A stretch of 64,000 nt of DNA from Eremomyces bilateralis CBS 781.70 (lineage: Eukaryota; Ascomycota; Dothideomycetes; Eremomycetales; Eremomycetaceae), in assembly GCF_010015585.1 (NCBI RefSeq), contig NW_022985072.1:219662-283661 (forward strand), in the 5' to 3' direction. The notes below the pieces were generated by a model, which was not told the origin of the DNA, searched no databases, and was given only the letters and a program-made list of their open reading frames with translations. Shown here piece by piece: positions 45,080 to 57,692 of the stretch; within the stretch, counting starts at the first letter, position 1, and the number at the start of each line of letters is the position of its first letter. The position numbers and the translations under genes are program-made.

Positions 45080-46958
45080 TTATGAATGCGTCGGCATGTT
45101 CACTGAGGCCTTGGTGGCAACGGCGTCCTCGCTTCTCCAGTGGCTCGTAACGGTCTGCGAAGGTATGTCAGTTCTCGATCTACATTGCGAACAACGATGG
45201 ACCTACCTTGGTCTGTGTGTAGAAGTTGATTCCAGGCTTGCCATAGAAGGTGTTGGCTCCGCCTCCAGCGATACTCGCCTTGTTTCCAGTGAAGGAGAAC
45301 ATCTAGTCAATGTTAGTCAAAGCTAGCAAGTCACTAGATAATTGGACTTACGGGAAGGGGCACAGGGATCGGCACGTTGATACCGACCTGACCGGCTTCG
45401 ATCTCGCTCTGGTACTTGCTCGCAGACGGGCCAGATCGAGTGAAGATGGCAGTGCCGTTACCGTACTCGTTGTTGTTCGACATCTCGATCGCCTCATCGA
45501 TGGTGTCCACGTTCAAGCACACCAAAACCGGCCCGAAGATTTCCTCCGTATAGCACCGCATATGCGGCTTCACGTTCGCGATGACGGTCGGTCCGATGAA
45601 GTTCCCATTCGGGTACTTCTCCGGGTGCGCGCCCCGTCCATCCAATAAGATCGTCGCTCCCTCCTTCTCCGCGCTCGCGATCACGTCCTCGATCCGGCGC
45701 TTGGCCTCCGGGCTGATCACCGGTCCGAGATCCGCACTCTCCTCAAACCCTCCGTTGACCTTCAGCTCCTTCGCCCGCTCGGCAATCTCGCTCACCCATT
45801 CCTTCGTCTCACCAACCATCACGCACACGCTCAACGCCATGCACCTCTGCCCAGCAGCACCGAATGCCGCGCCCAAAATGGCGTTCAGCGCGTGGTTCTT
45901 ATTGCAGTCGGGCAACACGGTCGCGTGGTTCTTCGCGCCGAGATTGGCCTGTACGCGCTTCCCATTGGCAGAGCCGCGGGAGAAGATGTACTCGCCGGCC
46001 TTGTTGCTCCCGACGAAGCTGATGGCCTTGATGGATGGGGCGTCGAGGATGAAGTTGACGGTCGGGGCGGCGCCGTGGACGACGTTGATGACGCCCGGGG
46101 GAAAGCCGGCTTCGGCGGCGAGCTCCATGAGGATCATGGCGGCGCCGGGGTCGCGCTCGGAGGGCTTGAGGATGAGGGTGTTGCCAGTCATGGTGGCGAC
46201 GGGGATGCACCAGAGGGGGATCATGGCGGGGAAGTCTGGTACGGTTAGCAGAGTTGAGATTTTCGGGATGGGGTTCAAGACGCACTGAAGGGGCAGATGG
46301 CCGCAACCACGCCCAGCGGCTCCTTATACGTCCTCGTCTCCATATCCTTCGACACCTCCAATACCTCCCCCATCATGCTCGTAATCCCCGTGGCCGTCTC
46401 CGCTACCTGCAACCCCCGGAGCACATCACCCTTCGCATCCGCGAACGTCTTTCCCTGCTCCAGCGTGATGCTCGCCGCCAACCGATCCCAATTCTGACGG
46501 ATCAGCGCCACGTACTTGAACATGATCTGCTGCCTCGACAGCAACGTCACCTTGCTCCAGCTCTTAAACGCCTTCTCCGCGCTTGCGACCGCCGCTTTGA
46601 GCTCCGCGTCCGTGCTCTGCGGCACGCGCGTCACCAGGTTGTTCGTCGCCGGGTCGTGCAGCTCGATCCATTGCGAGGCCTGCGACTGCACGAACTGGTT
46701 GTCGAGGAAGTACGGGGTGTCGGGCGGGGACGCGATCTTCTCGTGGGAGTGCGGGAAGTCGGTCGTCGTGGAGGGGAGGGCGACGGCGGAGGCCTGGAGG
46801 TGTCGAGCGGTGGCATGGAGCCGTCGCGCGGCGATCATGGACGGGGAAGCGTTCGAGGGAGCCATGGTCATGCGGGTGGTGAGGGAGGGGAGTTGCTGTG
46901 AAGTTGCTCGCTGGGTCAGCGAGCTTATGTTTCGGGAGAATGCACGACGAGCGGCCAT
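45080..46958 (-). CDS. Methylmalonate-semialdehyde dehydrogenase (ALDH6 family), mitochondrial
   Basis: CoA-acylating aldehyde dehydrogenase converting methylmalonate and malonate semialdehydes to propionyl-CoA and acetyl-CoA in valine, uracil and inositol catabolism. Exons on the complement: 46958-46286, 46235-45352, 45302-45207 and 45154-45080, giving 575 aa. The first 60 residues are rich in Arg, Ser and Ala without acids, a mitochondrial presequence. [12 protein letters not shown] begins the mature enzyme. [13 protein letters not shown] spans intron 1. NAD-binding [17 protein letters not shown] and catalytic Cys356 in [12 protein letters not shown] are present, followed by [15 protein letters not shown] and the C-terminal [18 protein letters not shown], which crosses intron 3. 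Longer than bacterial homologues mainly through the presequence. Confidence 0.94.
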
Positions 46959-47755
46959 GGTTGCGTAAACGAACAGGTCAGATGGTGGCTTGAGGGATGA
47001 TAAGCAGTTCGCGCAATCATTAGAACTATATCTTCCCAGGATGTTTCCGCTAATTGGGGCAATCCGTCCCTTTTATGAGCGATGCCGGAGACTGTTAACG
47101 ACGCTACGTTCTGCGGTTCCAAGTCCGGTTGAAAGATGGTGGGTTTATACCGTGGGAATGGATAAGATGCACCGACGCTTGCCGAGAGGCGGGGCCTGTA
47201 CGGGGCCGAGCGACTCATCCGGGGACGCGGAGATATGCTGGATGCCAGCATCTTGGGAGGCTGGAATGGCTTAAATCGCACAATCTAGATTCTATAGATA
47301 CTAATTCTACCGGTACGGCAAAGAAATCTTATGTGTTGTGGGCTCGGATAGCAATTGGCTTAAACAGTAACACTGTTTGGAATCGCAAGGTGGAGTGCTT
47401 ATCTTGTCCGTGGTTGAACGACTCCGCTAGCTAATTACTGTATCGGCCATATCCGACCCTCGTCCCCTTACCACCATCTATGCTGAACCTTCTACATACT
47501 GTAAAGATTCATCTTGCTCACCCTAGGGTTCTTAACTCAAAGATAGCGTACAACTCATCAACGAGTTCGATAGAAGGTGAGAGTTTACTTGATAGTGTAC
47601 GTCAAGGGAAGAGAGGCTTTATCACTTCAAGTATTCGGTAGTGTTGGAGTAGATAGGAAGATATCTGTGTCAGATACAATAATCACCACATACAAGGGGA
47701 ACAACTGATATTCAGCAAAGCAACAGACCTAAATGAAGTACTCGTTAGCATAATC
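46959..47755. other. Intergenic: dehydrogenase promoter and 3' flank of the next gene
   Basis: About 800 bp; no gene or distinctive motif recognised. Confidence 0.55.
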
Positions 47756-48925
47756 TCATCGAAGACTCCATCCATTCCCTCCCCTTTCCTTCGCGTTATA
47801 TGCTGGCGGCGGGTCCGTCACATCCGCACCAGCTAACGGCACATAGTTGCCTACCCCGTACGGCTGTCCACCCTCCGTTCCAAAGACCATCACGATCGGT
47901 GGTGATGCCGAATTCGACACCGGGTTGAGTTCCACCGGCGTCTGGTTCCGTCTCTTTCGCCTCCTCCCACAGTAGGTAATACATACGCACAGCGCGGAAA
48001 GCGCTGTGGCGACGCTGGCGAGCACGATGGCTACGATCACGCCAGTGGGAAGACCGGATTTCGAGTTCGATTCCGATTTGGAGGTTGGTAGGGGCCTTGA
48101 GGACGTTGAGCAAATCATAAACATGCGAGTGACGGAAAGGGGGGGAAGGGATGGGCGTACAGGAATGGTGGCAACTCGATATTCTCCTTCTTTAGATGCT
48201 CGAGGACGGGTACGTCGGTGGCTTGCCAGCCGACCACGATCCCGTTGGCCGAGACGGTGAAAGTCCCGTACTCTCTACTCGTCTCAAACATCGGCAATGA
48301 CGTCGGCTGCACGGTGGGCCATCCCGGCGTCATGGACCAGACATTCGTCAAGGCATCCGTTTTCCGCTGGCACCCGGGATAGTAGTAGCTCGCCGATTCG
48401 CCCGTTCCGTAGGCCTCGGCTTTGTATCCGCTCGGACAGCACAGGAACCTCGTCACCGAGCTCGACTGCGTTGCGGTGGTTTTGTAGCTCCACAAGGTGA
48501 CTGTCTACCGGTTAGAGCGACGGATTCAACTTGGGACAATGACACTGACAGGGCGCTGCGTACTCATATCCGCTCGGGCAGATCCCCGGCGAGTAATACG
48601 CTGCTTCCGATACATATCTATCAGTCGGCCACAGCGGCGTCGTGCTCAAGCCCGTCGGCGTCGGGAAGACGGTCGTATACCCTGTGATGGTCGCAATCTC
48701 CGCGTCGCCCGACCCCGTCCGGATCTCCACCAACGGGGACACCGTCGCCGAGCCCGTGGGCGTCGGGAGCAGCGACGGGTAGCACGAGATGTCGATCCCG
48801 ACGTCTGTCATGAAGCCCATGAAGTAGGTGCGGTCGCCCCACATGGTGGTGGTCGAGAGGCATGATGCGGGGGGCGTCCAGAGGGTGGACAGCGGCCCTT
48901 GGGTGAGGAGGGTCCTGACGACCAT
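47756..48925 (-). CDS. Cys-rich single-pass membrane protein, function unknown
   Basis: I do not recognise a named family. Likely exons on the complement: 48925-48544, 48500-48161 and 48095-47756, giving 353 aa; the first intron (43 nt) is uncertain, the second (65 nt) is good. The N-terminal part opens GPLSTLWTPPASC, a pattern shared by many fungal hypothetical surface proteins, and has two related modules, CPSGYEYAAPC near residue 120 and CCPSGYKAEAYG near 150. A Ser/Lys linker leads to a transmembrane helix (VIVAIVLASVATALSALCVCI), then a basic stop-transfer CGRRRKRR and a short cytoplasmic tail with a PPPAYNAKE motif. No N-terminal signal peptide is visible, so either an upstream exon is missing or the helix itself acts as the signal anchor. 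A cell-surface sensor is a guess only. Confidence 0.65.
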
Positions 48926-49976
48926 GATCGCAGCAAGTCAAATCGCAAAACGCAAAAGTGAAGAAACTCGGAAATGCGGTACGGACGATGCGAGAACATG
49001 ATAGGGAGCACGACGTTAATATGCACTTACCTGGTCATCGCCAAGATGATCGCGAGGACAGGTCGATCGCGTTCCTGCGCCTGCGATCCGGCTACACCAG
49101 TGAGTAGCCCCTATACGGCCAAGAAACGCGGATGGCGGCGCTTGGCGCTCCTTTTCGAATACGAAGAGATGGAGGTACTATTCCGATTTCCGAAGGTTCC
49201 GCGGAGGCGGCCAGCAAATGCCATTGGAAGATTTGTGGGACGCAGAGATGGACGACGCCTCGTTGCGGTTGGGGCGTTGGGCGGAGCCTGGGTACGAGGC
49301 AATTTCATATTGCTTGTAGTTTTGTAGTGAGCTAATAGTGATAATACAGAACATGGCCCGGGGGGAGGAGCTTGGCGGGATGCTTGCGCCTTGCGTGGCG
49401 CTGGGAGGAGGGGGCTGAGTGGCTGGCACCGCCAAGCAGGGGCTAGTCCGTCTCTCCTGGTAGAGACTTGGAGCTGTCAGTATCGATCATCGTCTCATCT
49501 ATCACCACCAACTTATCCAGATCATGCGCTTGGGAAGGAGAAGATGAGAGAATCTTCGAGCCCCAAGGACGTAAATCCGCTTCCCGCTGAAAATGCCGTC
49601 ACCTCGACATCAAATGCCATCAAATGGTATTCAAACACCTGCAATTGGAAAATGTTTAAGTACAGCCGGGTCTGCTCTCTAACTAAAATATGGGAACAAT
49701 AATAAGCAGAAGCAGCAGCAGCAAGCAGCAGATATCTCAAACGAACGCCTCACTTTTCGGGGGGAAATCCGTCGGTGCCTTCAACCATCATGCACCGCAA
49801 TGAATCCATTCCTCGACATCGCATCTCGCTGACGTGCCCTCGCTTTCTCTTTCTTTCACTCTCCCGTCGCTTCGGATGTTCATGATAACGTTCGAAAATC
49901 AGGGGGTAAATTAGCAACCGGTCTACTGTTCTGTACCCCTCAGATTGGATGCGATGCGTCCTCCATCCACGTCCTC
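48926..49976. other. Intergenic between the membrane protein and calnexin
   Basis: About 1 kb; no gene supported. A short CAG-rich run lies at about 49,703-49,730. An upstream exon of the membrane protein could be hidden here. Confidence 0.45.
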
Positions 49977-51849
49977 TCACGACGACGACCGCGTCGCCCG
50001 CTTCGTGGCCTCCGCCTTCGCATTCTCCGCACCGGTCGCCACTGCCTCCGCCGCCTTCTCCTTTCCACCAACGGCCGCCTTCTTTGCCTTCTCCTTCACC
50101 GGGGGGGGTGCGCTACCGCCGAAGAGCGCAGACGCGAGGATCGCGACGATGGTGATGGCGAGGACGCCGATGCCGCCGGCGACTTCGGGGACGAACTTGA
50201 TGGCTTCGACGGGGTCGGTCTTAGCAATGGCGACGAAGAGCTCGACCTTCTCGCGGATATAGGTGACGGGGTCCTCGGCGAAGGTGGTCTCGCCGGGGGG
50301 CTTGGGCGCCTCTTCGGGCTTGGGACGGGTGGCTTCTTCTTCGGCCTTTTCGGCGGCGAGCTTGAGGGCGAAGGACTCCTTCTGGAGGGCGTCTGCGTCA
50401 GCGACGGAGTGGCCGATGTAGATGTTGTCGAAGAGGACGTCGTTCTGCATGGTCCAGAGCTCGAAGCCGATCTAGGTCTGTCAGCAAGATATTCGGGGTA
50501 GAATGACGGCATGGAACTTACCGCGCCAATTGGCTCGAAGTTAGCCGGAGTCTTGTCCTCGTAGTAGTTGGGGTTGGCGATCTTCTTTGGCTTCCAGACG
50601 CCCTTGTAGGCCGGGTTCTCGATGTACGGCGCGGTCCACTTGCCCTTGTACTCGACGTTCTTTATCATCGGGCGCACCCAAGGACCACAGCCCGACGCTT
50701 CCTCGCACTTGGGGTTGGGGACCGTCGGCGGGACCCAATCACCATCCTCCTCGTCATCCCAGTCCTCGGGTTTCTCAGCCTCCGGGTCGGGGATCGCAAT
50801 CGGCTCATCCTCCAGCCAGTCTTCCGGCTTGGTGGCTTCCAGATCCTCGATCTCGTACGGGGCGTCCTCGTCCCAGTCCTCGGGCTTCTTGGCCTCGGGG
50901 TCGGGGATGCGCGCGTCATCAACCCACTCTTCCGGCTTGGTGTCATTGGGGTCATCAATTTCCTTCTCGGGGTTGACGGCAGGGGTGAAGTCCTCCAAAA
51001 GACTGCCGTTCTTGGCGCTCTCGCCGTCGATCTTGATCTCGAAGCTCTGATCCGGGCGGACAATCAAGGTGTACAGCGAAGTGGTTTTGACGACACGAGC
51101 CATCGGGGGGCTCTTGAGGTGCTTCTCCTCATATTCGCCGGTCTTGGGGTTCTTGTGACGGAAGATAAAGTGGACCTATAGCAATCAATTAGGTCAAGTC
51201 CATCGCTGCTGCATGAATATTCCGCTCACCTTGTTGGTAGCTCCGCACTTGTCGGGGCCAAACATGATCACATAGGGAGAAGAATTCGAGAACTCCTCCT
51301 TGCCAAGCGCCTTGTTGTTCTGAAGAAGCTTCAAATAGGCGCCACCACACTCCAGACCGTTCTGAAGCTTGACCTCGTATTGAACGACCAGGTCCTTCTT
51401 CTTGGGGTCGATTGGCTTTTGGAACTTGGCCGAAATGGCATGATGAGCCGCCTTGTCCTTCAGGACCAGGCCCTTATCACCCTCCATGCCCTTCAGCACG
51501 GTGGGCTCCTCGACCGACCAGGTTCCCACATACGCCCATTCTTCCTCCGACGATTTGTCGTTGTCCTTCTTGGCATGAGAGACCTTCCATCGAGTATCCC
51601 AATCATCGGTGAATTGCTCAAGGAACGGTGCTTTCAACGTGGTCGGCTGTAGCTCATCAGCATTGGCAGCTCCGGAACACAAACAACTTGTGTCACCTGG
51701 GTTAGGGACAGTCAACTTACTGTGAAGGTAGGCTTTGCGACGACGGAGGACGAAGCAACCACTGCTGAAACATCCTCATCGAGTAGTATGTCATCCGCGC
51801 GAGCAAAGCCCGCAGCCAGCAGCGCCGGAGCAAGTGCGAGCAGCTTCAT
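49977..51849 (-). CDS. Calnexin, ER membrane lectin chaperone
   Basis: Binds monoglucosylated N-glycans and retains folding glycoproteins in the ER. Exons on the complement: 51849-51721, 51646-51230, 51175-50522 and 50471-49977, giving 564 aa. A signal peptide ([19 protein letters not shown]) precedes the lectin domain, with [19 protein letters not shown] and MFGPDKCG. The P-domain arm has the expected repeats, [43 protein letters not shown] and [13 protein letters not shown], followed by three GxW-type repeats ([30 protein letters not shown]). One transmembrane helix ([20 protein letters not shown]) is followed by a Lys/Ala-rich cytosolic tail ending TKRATRSSS. Head-to-head with KRE33. Confidence 0.95.
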
Positions 51850-52695
51850 GATTGCGTGGCAAGAGGGAAAAGGGAAGCTCTCAAATGCAGCACGAAAGGA
51901 GCGAAGGGCGAGAGAGGTGTAATACGGTGGTCAAAAGCCAGAATTGGCGAAGGGCAAGAAAGGGACAAAGATCAAGTAGCAATGGGGGAACGGAGTGGTG
52001 GTGGAATTATTTAAGGCGGACCCTTGATAGGTGAAGACACGTTTTCAAAATGGCGGAAGAGCAGTTGAGGTTGGAAGCCAGGGACGGGGAGGTGGACAGG
52101 GGACAGGGGAGGGGCTGGTGCTGGTTGATGCACGTGTGCTTAGTGGTGTCTGTGGAGTGTGGTGTGCTCAGATGCTTCTGGAAGTTCGTGATGAAAATCG
52201 TTGGGGAAACGTTGCATGTTCATGTACCTAGAAGATATGTAACTAATTCCAGTTCAATGACTAACTTAGTTAATAAGAGTAACTAATATCATCAATATCA
52301 AGATAGCTCCTCCCTGGATAGTTACCCACAGCTTGAGACCCTCGACCGAATACCGGAGATCAGAATCACATGATGAAGGAAGGGTTCAAACATCCCAAGG
52401 CTCCAAGGCTGAATGTGCCCGTCTGCGTTTATTCTCAGGCATCAAGGCGTATAGGCATTCAGGCGTCCAGGCAGTCAGGCAGTATATTAGTATCATCAAA
52501 CGACATGGGGGCAATTTGTAGATCGCGAACCAGAAAAAAAGTTCGCGGAATTGCTGGAAGCTTGAAAACACGGCGCATAGGATCTTTGGGGTATTTCTCC
52601 AATTTCTCCAATTCCCTGACTTTAGCGGAGGTGTTCCCATCTGGAGGTTGTAAAAAGCTCCCGAGAAAGGCTTGTACGCCTTAACATCTTTCAAC
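51850..52695. promoter_or_regulatory. Shared upstream region of calnexin and KRE33
   Basis: An 846-bp divergent interval. It contains a palindrome-like CTAACTTAGTTA at 52261-52272 that recurs inverted near 58,050, and an AGGC-rich degenerate repeat at about 52,430-52,490. Confidence 0.45.
52430..52491 (+). repeat. Degenerate CAGGCATC/CAGGCRTC repeat
   Basis: Short units around CAGGCATCAAGG and CAGGCAGTCAGGCAG, related to the tandem array at 3670. Confidence 0.4.
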
Positions 52696-55600
52696 ATGGT
52701 TAAGAAAGCAATGTATGTGCATCTGGCTGGCAGAATTGAAAATATAGAACTAATTGATTCCCTTCTAGTGACTCAAGGATTCCAACCTTGATCCGGAATG
52801 GAATTCAGGTAAGTCTCATGTTATATTACCTTCTTCGGATCAATTGCTAACAATCCGTAGGAGAAGAAACGAAGCTTCTTCGTCGTCGTTGGAGACCGAC
52901 AGAAGGATGTCATCGTCAACCTCTACCACATCCTACTGAATATGGATGTAAAGAGGAATAAGCAAGTCCTCTGGGCATACAAGAATAAACTTCTGGGATT
53001 CACCAGGTTTGCCTCTCTTCGCGCTGCTGGCAGATTCTATACTAACCCCTCCCAGCCACCGGCAGAAGCGCGAAAAGAAAATCAAGAAAGAAATCAAGCG
53101 CGGGATCAGAGATGCTGACACCGAAGATCCGTTCGAGTTGTTCGTCTCGACGCAAAGCATTCGGTATGTCTACTACAAGGAGACAGATAAGATTCTAGGT
53201 AACACCTATGGCATTTGTATCCTTCAGGACTTCGAGGCAATCACGCCAAATCTGCTCGCACGGACGGTGGAAACCGTCGAGGGCGGTGGATTGGTTATCA
53301 TCCTCCTAAAAGGCATGAACAGTTTGAAGCAACTGTATACGTTGTCCATGGACATCCATTCGCGGTATCGAACGGAAGCCCATAACGATGTGGTTGCGAG
53401 ATTCAACGAACGCTTCATTCTGTCACTCGGGAGCTGCGAGTCATGTCTCGTCGTCGACGACGAGATGAACGTCCTGCCCCTTTCGGGTGGTAAAAATCTC
53501 AAGCCACTACCCCCTCCGGAAGAGGATACCCCTCTGAGTCCCAACGCCAAAGAGCTGGCGGAGATCAAGGACCGTCTTGGGGACGCGATGCCGGTTGGCC
53601 CGCTCCTCAAATTGGCGAAGACGCTGGACCAAGCGAGGGCACTGCTCACTTTCGTCGATGCCATTGCGGAGAAGACGTTGCAGAGCACAGTGACCTTAAC
53701 CGCCGCACGCGGTCGAGGAAAGTCTGCTGCATTAGGTATCGCCATTGCCGCTGCGGTGGCGCATGGGTACAGCAACATCTTCATCACATCGCCGAGCCCG
53801 GAGAATTTGAAGACGTTGTTTCAATTCGTCTTCCTCGCTTTCGATGCGATGGAGTACATGGATCACACGGATTACACGATCATCCAGTCGACAAATCCGG
53901 ACTTCAACAAGGCGATTGTCCGGGTCAACATTTTCCGGACGCACCGTCAAACGATCCAGTACATCCAGCCTCAAGACGCCCATGTTTTGGGACAAGCGGA
54001 GCTGGTGGTGATCGACGAGGCCGCCGCGATTCCTCTTCCTTTGGTCAAGAAATTGATGGGGCCATACCTCGTCTTCATGGCGTCAACCATTAATGGTTAT
54101 GAAGGCACCGGACGATCGCTCTCCTTGAAATTGATACAGCAACTCCGAGACGAATCAAGAGGAATCAGATCCAAGGGGGACACCGACTCAAAGACCGAAA
54201 GCAGCGGTCAAGTATCTCGCGCCCGATCACTACGAGAGATCACCCTCTCCGAACCAATCCGTTACGGGCAAGGCGACGCGGTCGAGAAATGGCTCAACAC
54301 CCTTCTCTGCCTGGACGCCACCCTCCCCCGAGCGAACCCCGCCATGCGAGGCGTCCACCACCCCTCCGAATGCCAACTTCTCTTCGTCAACCGTGACACC
54401 CTCTTCTCCTTCCACCCCGTCTCCGAAAAGTTTCTCCAGCAGATGATGGCCCTCTACGTCGCCAGCCACTACAAGAACTCCCCCAACGACCTCCAGCTCA
54501 TGTCCGACGCCCCCGCCCACCAGCTGTTCGTCCTCGTCCCGCCCATTGACGAATCGTCCAGCCGCCTCCCGGAGCCCCTGTGCGTCGTTCAGGTGGCTCT
54601 GGAAGGCCAGATCAGCCGAGAGAGCGTGCTGAACAGCCTCAGCCGCGGCCAGCGCGCCGGAGGCGATCTGATCCCCTGGCTTGTCAGCCAGCAATTCCAG
54701 GATGAGGAGTTCGCCAGTCTTTCCGGCGCCCGCGTCGTCCGCATCGCGACGAACCCGGAGTATACGAACATGGGATACGGATCCCGCGCGCTGCAACTCC
54801 TCGTGGATTTCTACGAGGGCAAGTGTGCGAGCTTGTCGGAAGAAGAGCTGTCCGCGCCGCCGGAGATGGTTCGGGTGACGGACACGGAATTGGAGCACTC
54901 CACCCTGTTGCAGGACAACGTCCGCGTCCGAGACATCGGCTCGATGCCGCCTTTGTTCTCGCGCCTGGCGGAGATCCGCCCGCCACGGCTGGACTACGTG
55001 GGCGTCAGCTACGGGCTCACCTCGCCGCTGCACAAGTTCTGGAAGCGCGGGAAATTCGCGCCCGTCTATCTCCGGCAAACGGCCAACGACCTCACGGGCG
55101 AGCATACGTGCGTGATGCTCCGGACCCTGGATTCCGGCACCACCGACCCGGAATGGCTCGGCGACTTCGTGCAAGACTTCCACAAGCGATTCCTCACTCT
55201 CCTCTCCTACCAATTCCGCACCTTCCCCTCCGTCCTCGCCCTCAGTATCGAAGAGTCCTCCCGCCTCGGCTTCACGCAATCCCCCACCCCGTTCGCCAAA
55301 CCGGCCCTCGACACCGCCTTCTCCCCCTTCGACCTCAAGCGCCTTGACAGCTACGCCAACAACATGCTCGATTACCACGTCATCCTCGACCTGCTCCCGC
55401 GCATCTCCACCCTCTACTTCCGTGGCGCCCTGCGTGCCGACGTGTCGCTCTCCGGCGTGCAGACCGCCCTCCTCCTCGCTCTAGGCCTGCAGCGCAAGCA
55501 GCTGGAGGAGCTAGAGAAGGAGCTCGGCCTGGGCGCGTCGCAGCTGCTCGCGATGTTCGTGAAGGTCGTAAGGAAGTTCAGTGGGCATTTCCGGTCTGTG

Positions 55601-56025
55601 TCGGCGACAGCGATCGAGGAGGGGATGCCGCAGATGGCGGAGGAGGGGGTTACGGATGGGGCAATGCGCGTGGATCAGAACGCTGGAGCGAGGCTGGAGG
55701 ATGAGTTGGCGCTGGGGGCGAGCGAGGTGAATGATGCGGAGAAAGAGCGGATGCGGAGCATGATTGATGCGTTGCCGCTGGACAAGTAAGTTCTTTCTCG
55801 TGTCTACATGATGTGCAACGCTAACGGCTGTGAAGGTATGAGATCGTGGCGGAAGACAAGGATTGGAAGGAGGCGGAGCATCAGGTGCGCAGTGTGCAGA
55901 CGAAGGGGGGAAAGTCGTCGACAGTTAGCGTACGGAGCACGAAGACGGTGAGTGGGAAGCGGAAGGGGGAGGATGAGGGGAAGGGGCAGAAGGGGCAGAA
56001 GGATAAGAAGAAGCAGAGGAGGTGA
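52696..56025 (+). CDS. KRE33: RNA cytidine acetyltransferase Kre33/NAT10
   Basis: ATP-dependent nucleolar enzyme that makes N4-acetylcytidine in 18S rRNA and, with an adaptor, in tRNAs; needed for 40S maturation. Exons 52696-52712, 52769-52808, 52861-53006, 53056-55785 and 55836-56025 give 1,040 aa (yeast 1,056). Two tiny 5' exons build the conserved start MVKKAIDSRIPTLIRNGIQ. The TmcA-like helicase has Walker A TAARGRGKSAALG (Lys about 290) and Walker B VVIDEAAAIPLPLV. The GNAT acetyltransferase domain shows RIATNPEYTNMGYGSRAL near residue 638. Further C-terminal blocks include LDYVGVSYGLTSPLHKFWK. The end is a Lys-rich nucleolar-type tail (KGQKGQKDKKKQRR). The end of exon 4 falls in LPLDK, joined to YEIVAEDKDW. 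Confidence 0.96.
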
Positions 56026-56259
56026 TCTAGAATCAGTGAGGGTAGTTGGTGGTGTTGGCCATGCGGTTGGAGGTGGCTATTCTTACCGCTGCGTTCGTGT
56101 TTAAGGGCATGGAAAGACTTGGAGTTCATGTACAGGGCCATTGCGGCGAAAATTGGGTATATATTAGACAATCCGGATGCGAATGGAAATACTTCCACTG
56201 TACGAAGCACGAGGCCACCGAGAAACCGGGTCTATCATGGCGTATAACCTCCATAACGT

Positions 56260-57692
56260 TCAGCTCCCCCCCTCCCACGCCGCATCCAAATACGCCTCAA
56301 TCTCCCCCATCACCTCCTCCAAAATCCTCACCTGCCCCTCCCGATATATCCTCGCATACCTCCCCCTCTCCTCCCTCTCCCCCTCCACCCCCCCATCCCA
56401 CCGCCTAATCCCCTCCAACTTCCTCTCCACCATCCCAAACAAGCCCACTAACGCATCCATCCTTACCCCCTCCTCCCCCTCCCCCGCCTGCATCCGCCCA
56501 TACCGCACCTCCGCCTCCATGATCGCGAACAGGTCCGGCGGTACCCCGCGGAGGCAGGGGAGCGGACTGTCTTTGTAGCCTTTCACTGCATGGCTAGATC
56601 CGATAAGGGAGAAGCGCACGGATTCGGGGGTGAGGGTTGGACCGGGGAATCGCTCAGGGAGAGAGGCGCGGAGGAGCTCGTGCACGCCGGGGCGGATGCC
56701 GCCGAGTTGGACGGTGACTTCGTCGTAGGGGTTGTCTTCTAGGGCGAAGCCATAGCCGAGGAGTACTGTCCCGTCTTAGCATACACAGCCCGCCTCCATG
56801 ACGATGCCAGAAAAAAACCAGTGCTTACATTTCTCGTTCGGAAACGGACCGAAGTGGTTATACACCTGGTCCCCGGGCTTCGGTGGCGATTCCGCCGCGA
56901 TGGTCATCGCACCCGTGGCGTCGAAGTGCCAGTCTACGCGAGCAGTGGGGTGGTGGTTGAGGAGGTCGACCATAGGGAAGAGGAGGGGGAGAGGGTCGGG
57001 TTCGTTGCGGATGACACCGCGGGAGGTGATGGAGCGGGAGGAGAATATGGACATGGCCCAGTTGTAGAGGTCCCTGGGTGCGTTAGTGCGGGACTATGTT
57101 ATATACAACAGAGGAGATCGGGATATCCGGATTATAGAGGGAGGAGTTACCAGGTAAATGGCGCCGTATCCACGCCTTTCTCCCCCAATACTCTCACCGC
57201 CCCCTCCCAATCCTCCCTCCACAACCGCCGTCTCACCCCCACCGCCGACGACTCCACGAACAGATCGAGATTCGTCCCCCGTAACCACATCCCCTCCCTC
57301 TCCCCATCCAACATCGGCGACGTCAGCCGCTCCACCGGGGGCAGGCAGTCGATATACGCCGCCCAGAACGACCCCTCCCCCGCGAGCTTCTGCTCCATCA
57401 GCAGGAACGCACCGACGGTGGTACGGTCGCTGGTGGAGAGGAGCTGGGAGGCGGCAGGGCTGGGGGTTTGGTGGACGTCGGGGTGGGAGGCGGCGTTGAG
57501 GTAGGAGAGGGTGAGGGATAGTGGACAGGTGACGATGGGGAAAGGTTCGGATGAGTCGTGGAGGGCGGAGACGGTGTCTTTTGCTATTACGTGGATGCCT
57601 TGCTCTTCACTGGTTTGCACCTGGACGTGTGGGTTAAGGTATCCGCCGTTGCTGGTGAACCATTGTAGGAACCGTTGGAGTTTGGCGTCCAT
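56260..57692 (-). CDS. SET-domain protein lysine methyltransferase (Rkm/SETD6-like)
   Basis: Likely methylates a non-histone protein such as a ribosomal protein, as Rkm1/Rkm4 do; the substrate cannot be told from sequence. Exons on the complement: 57692-57151, 57073-56829 and 56765-56260, giving 430 aa. The split SET domain starts with FLQWFTSNGGYLNP and GIHVIAKDTV, continues past an insert to WAMSIFSSRSI, and closes with PMVDLLNHHPTARVDW (the NH-x motif that binds S-adenosylmethionine) and GDQVYNHFGPFPNEKLLLGYGF. A helical substrate-binding domain follows, ending in a long Glu/Arg-rich helix. The start ATG at 57692 is the first in frame. Converges with KRE33 over 234 bp. Confidence 0.88.
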
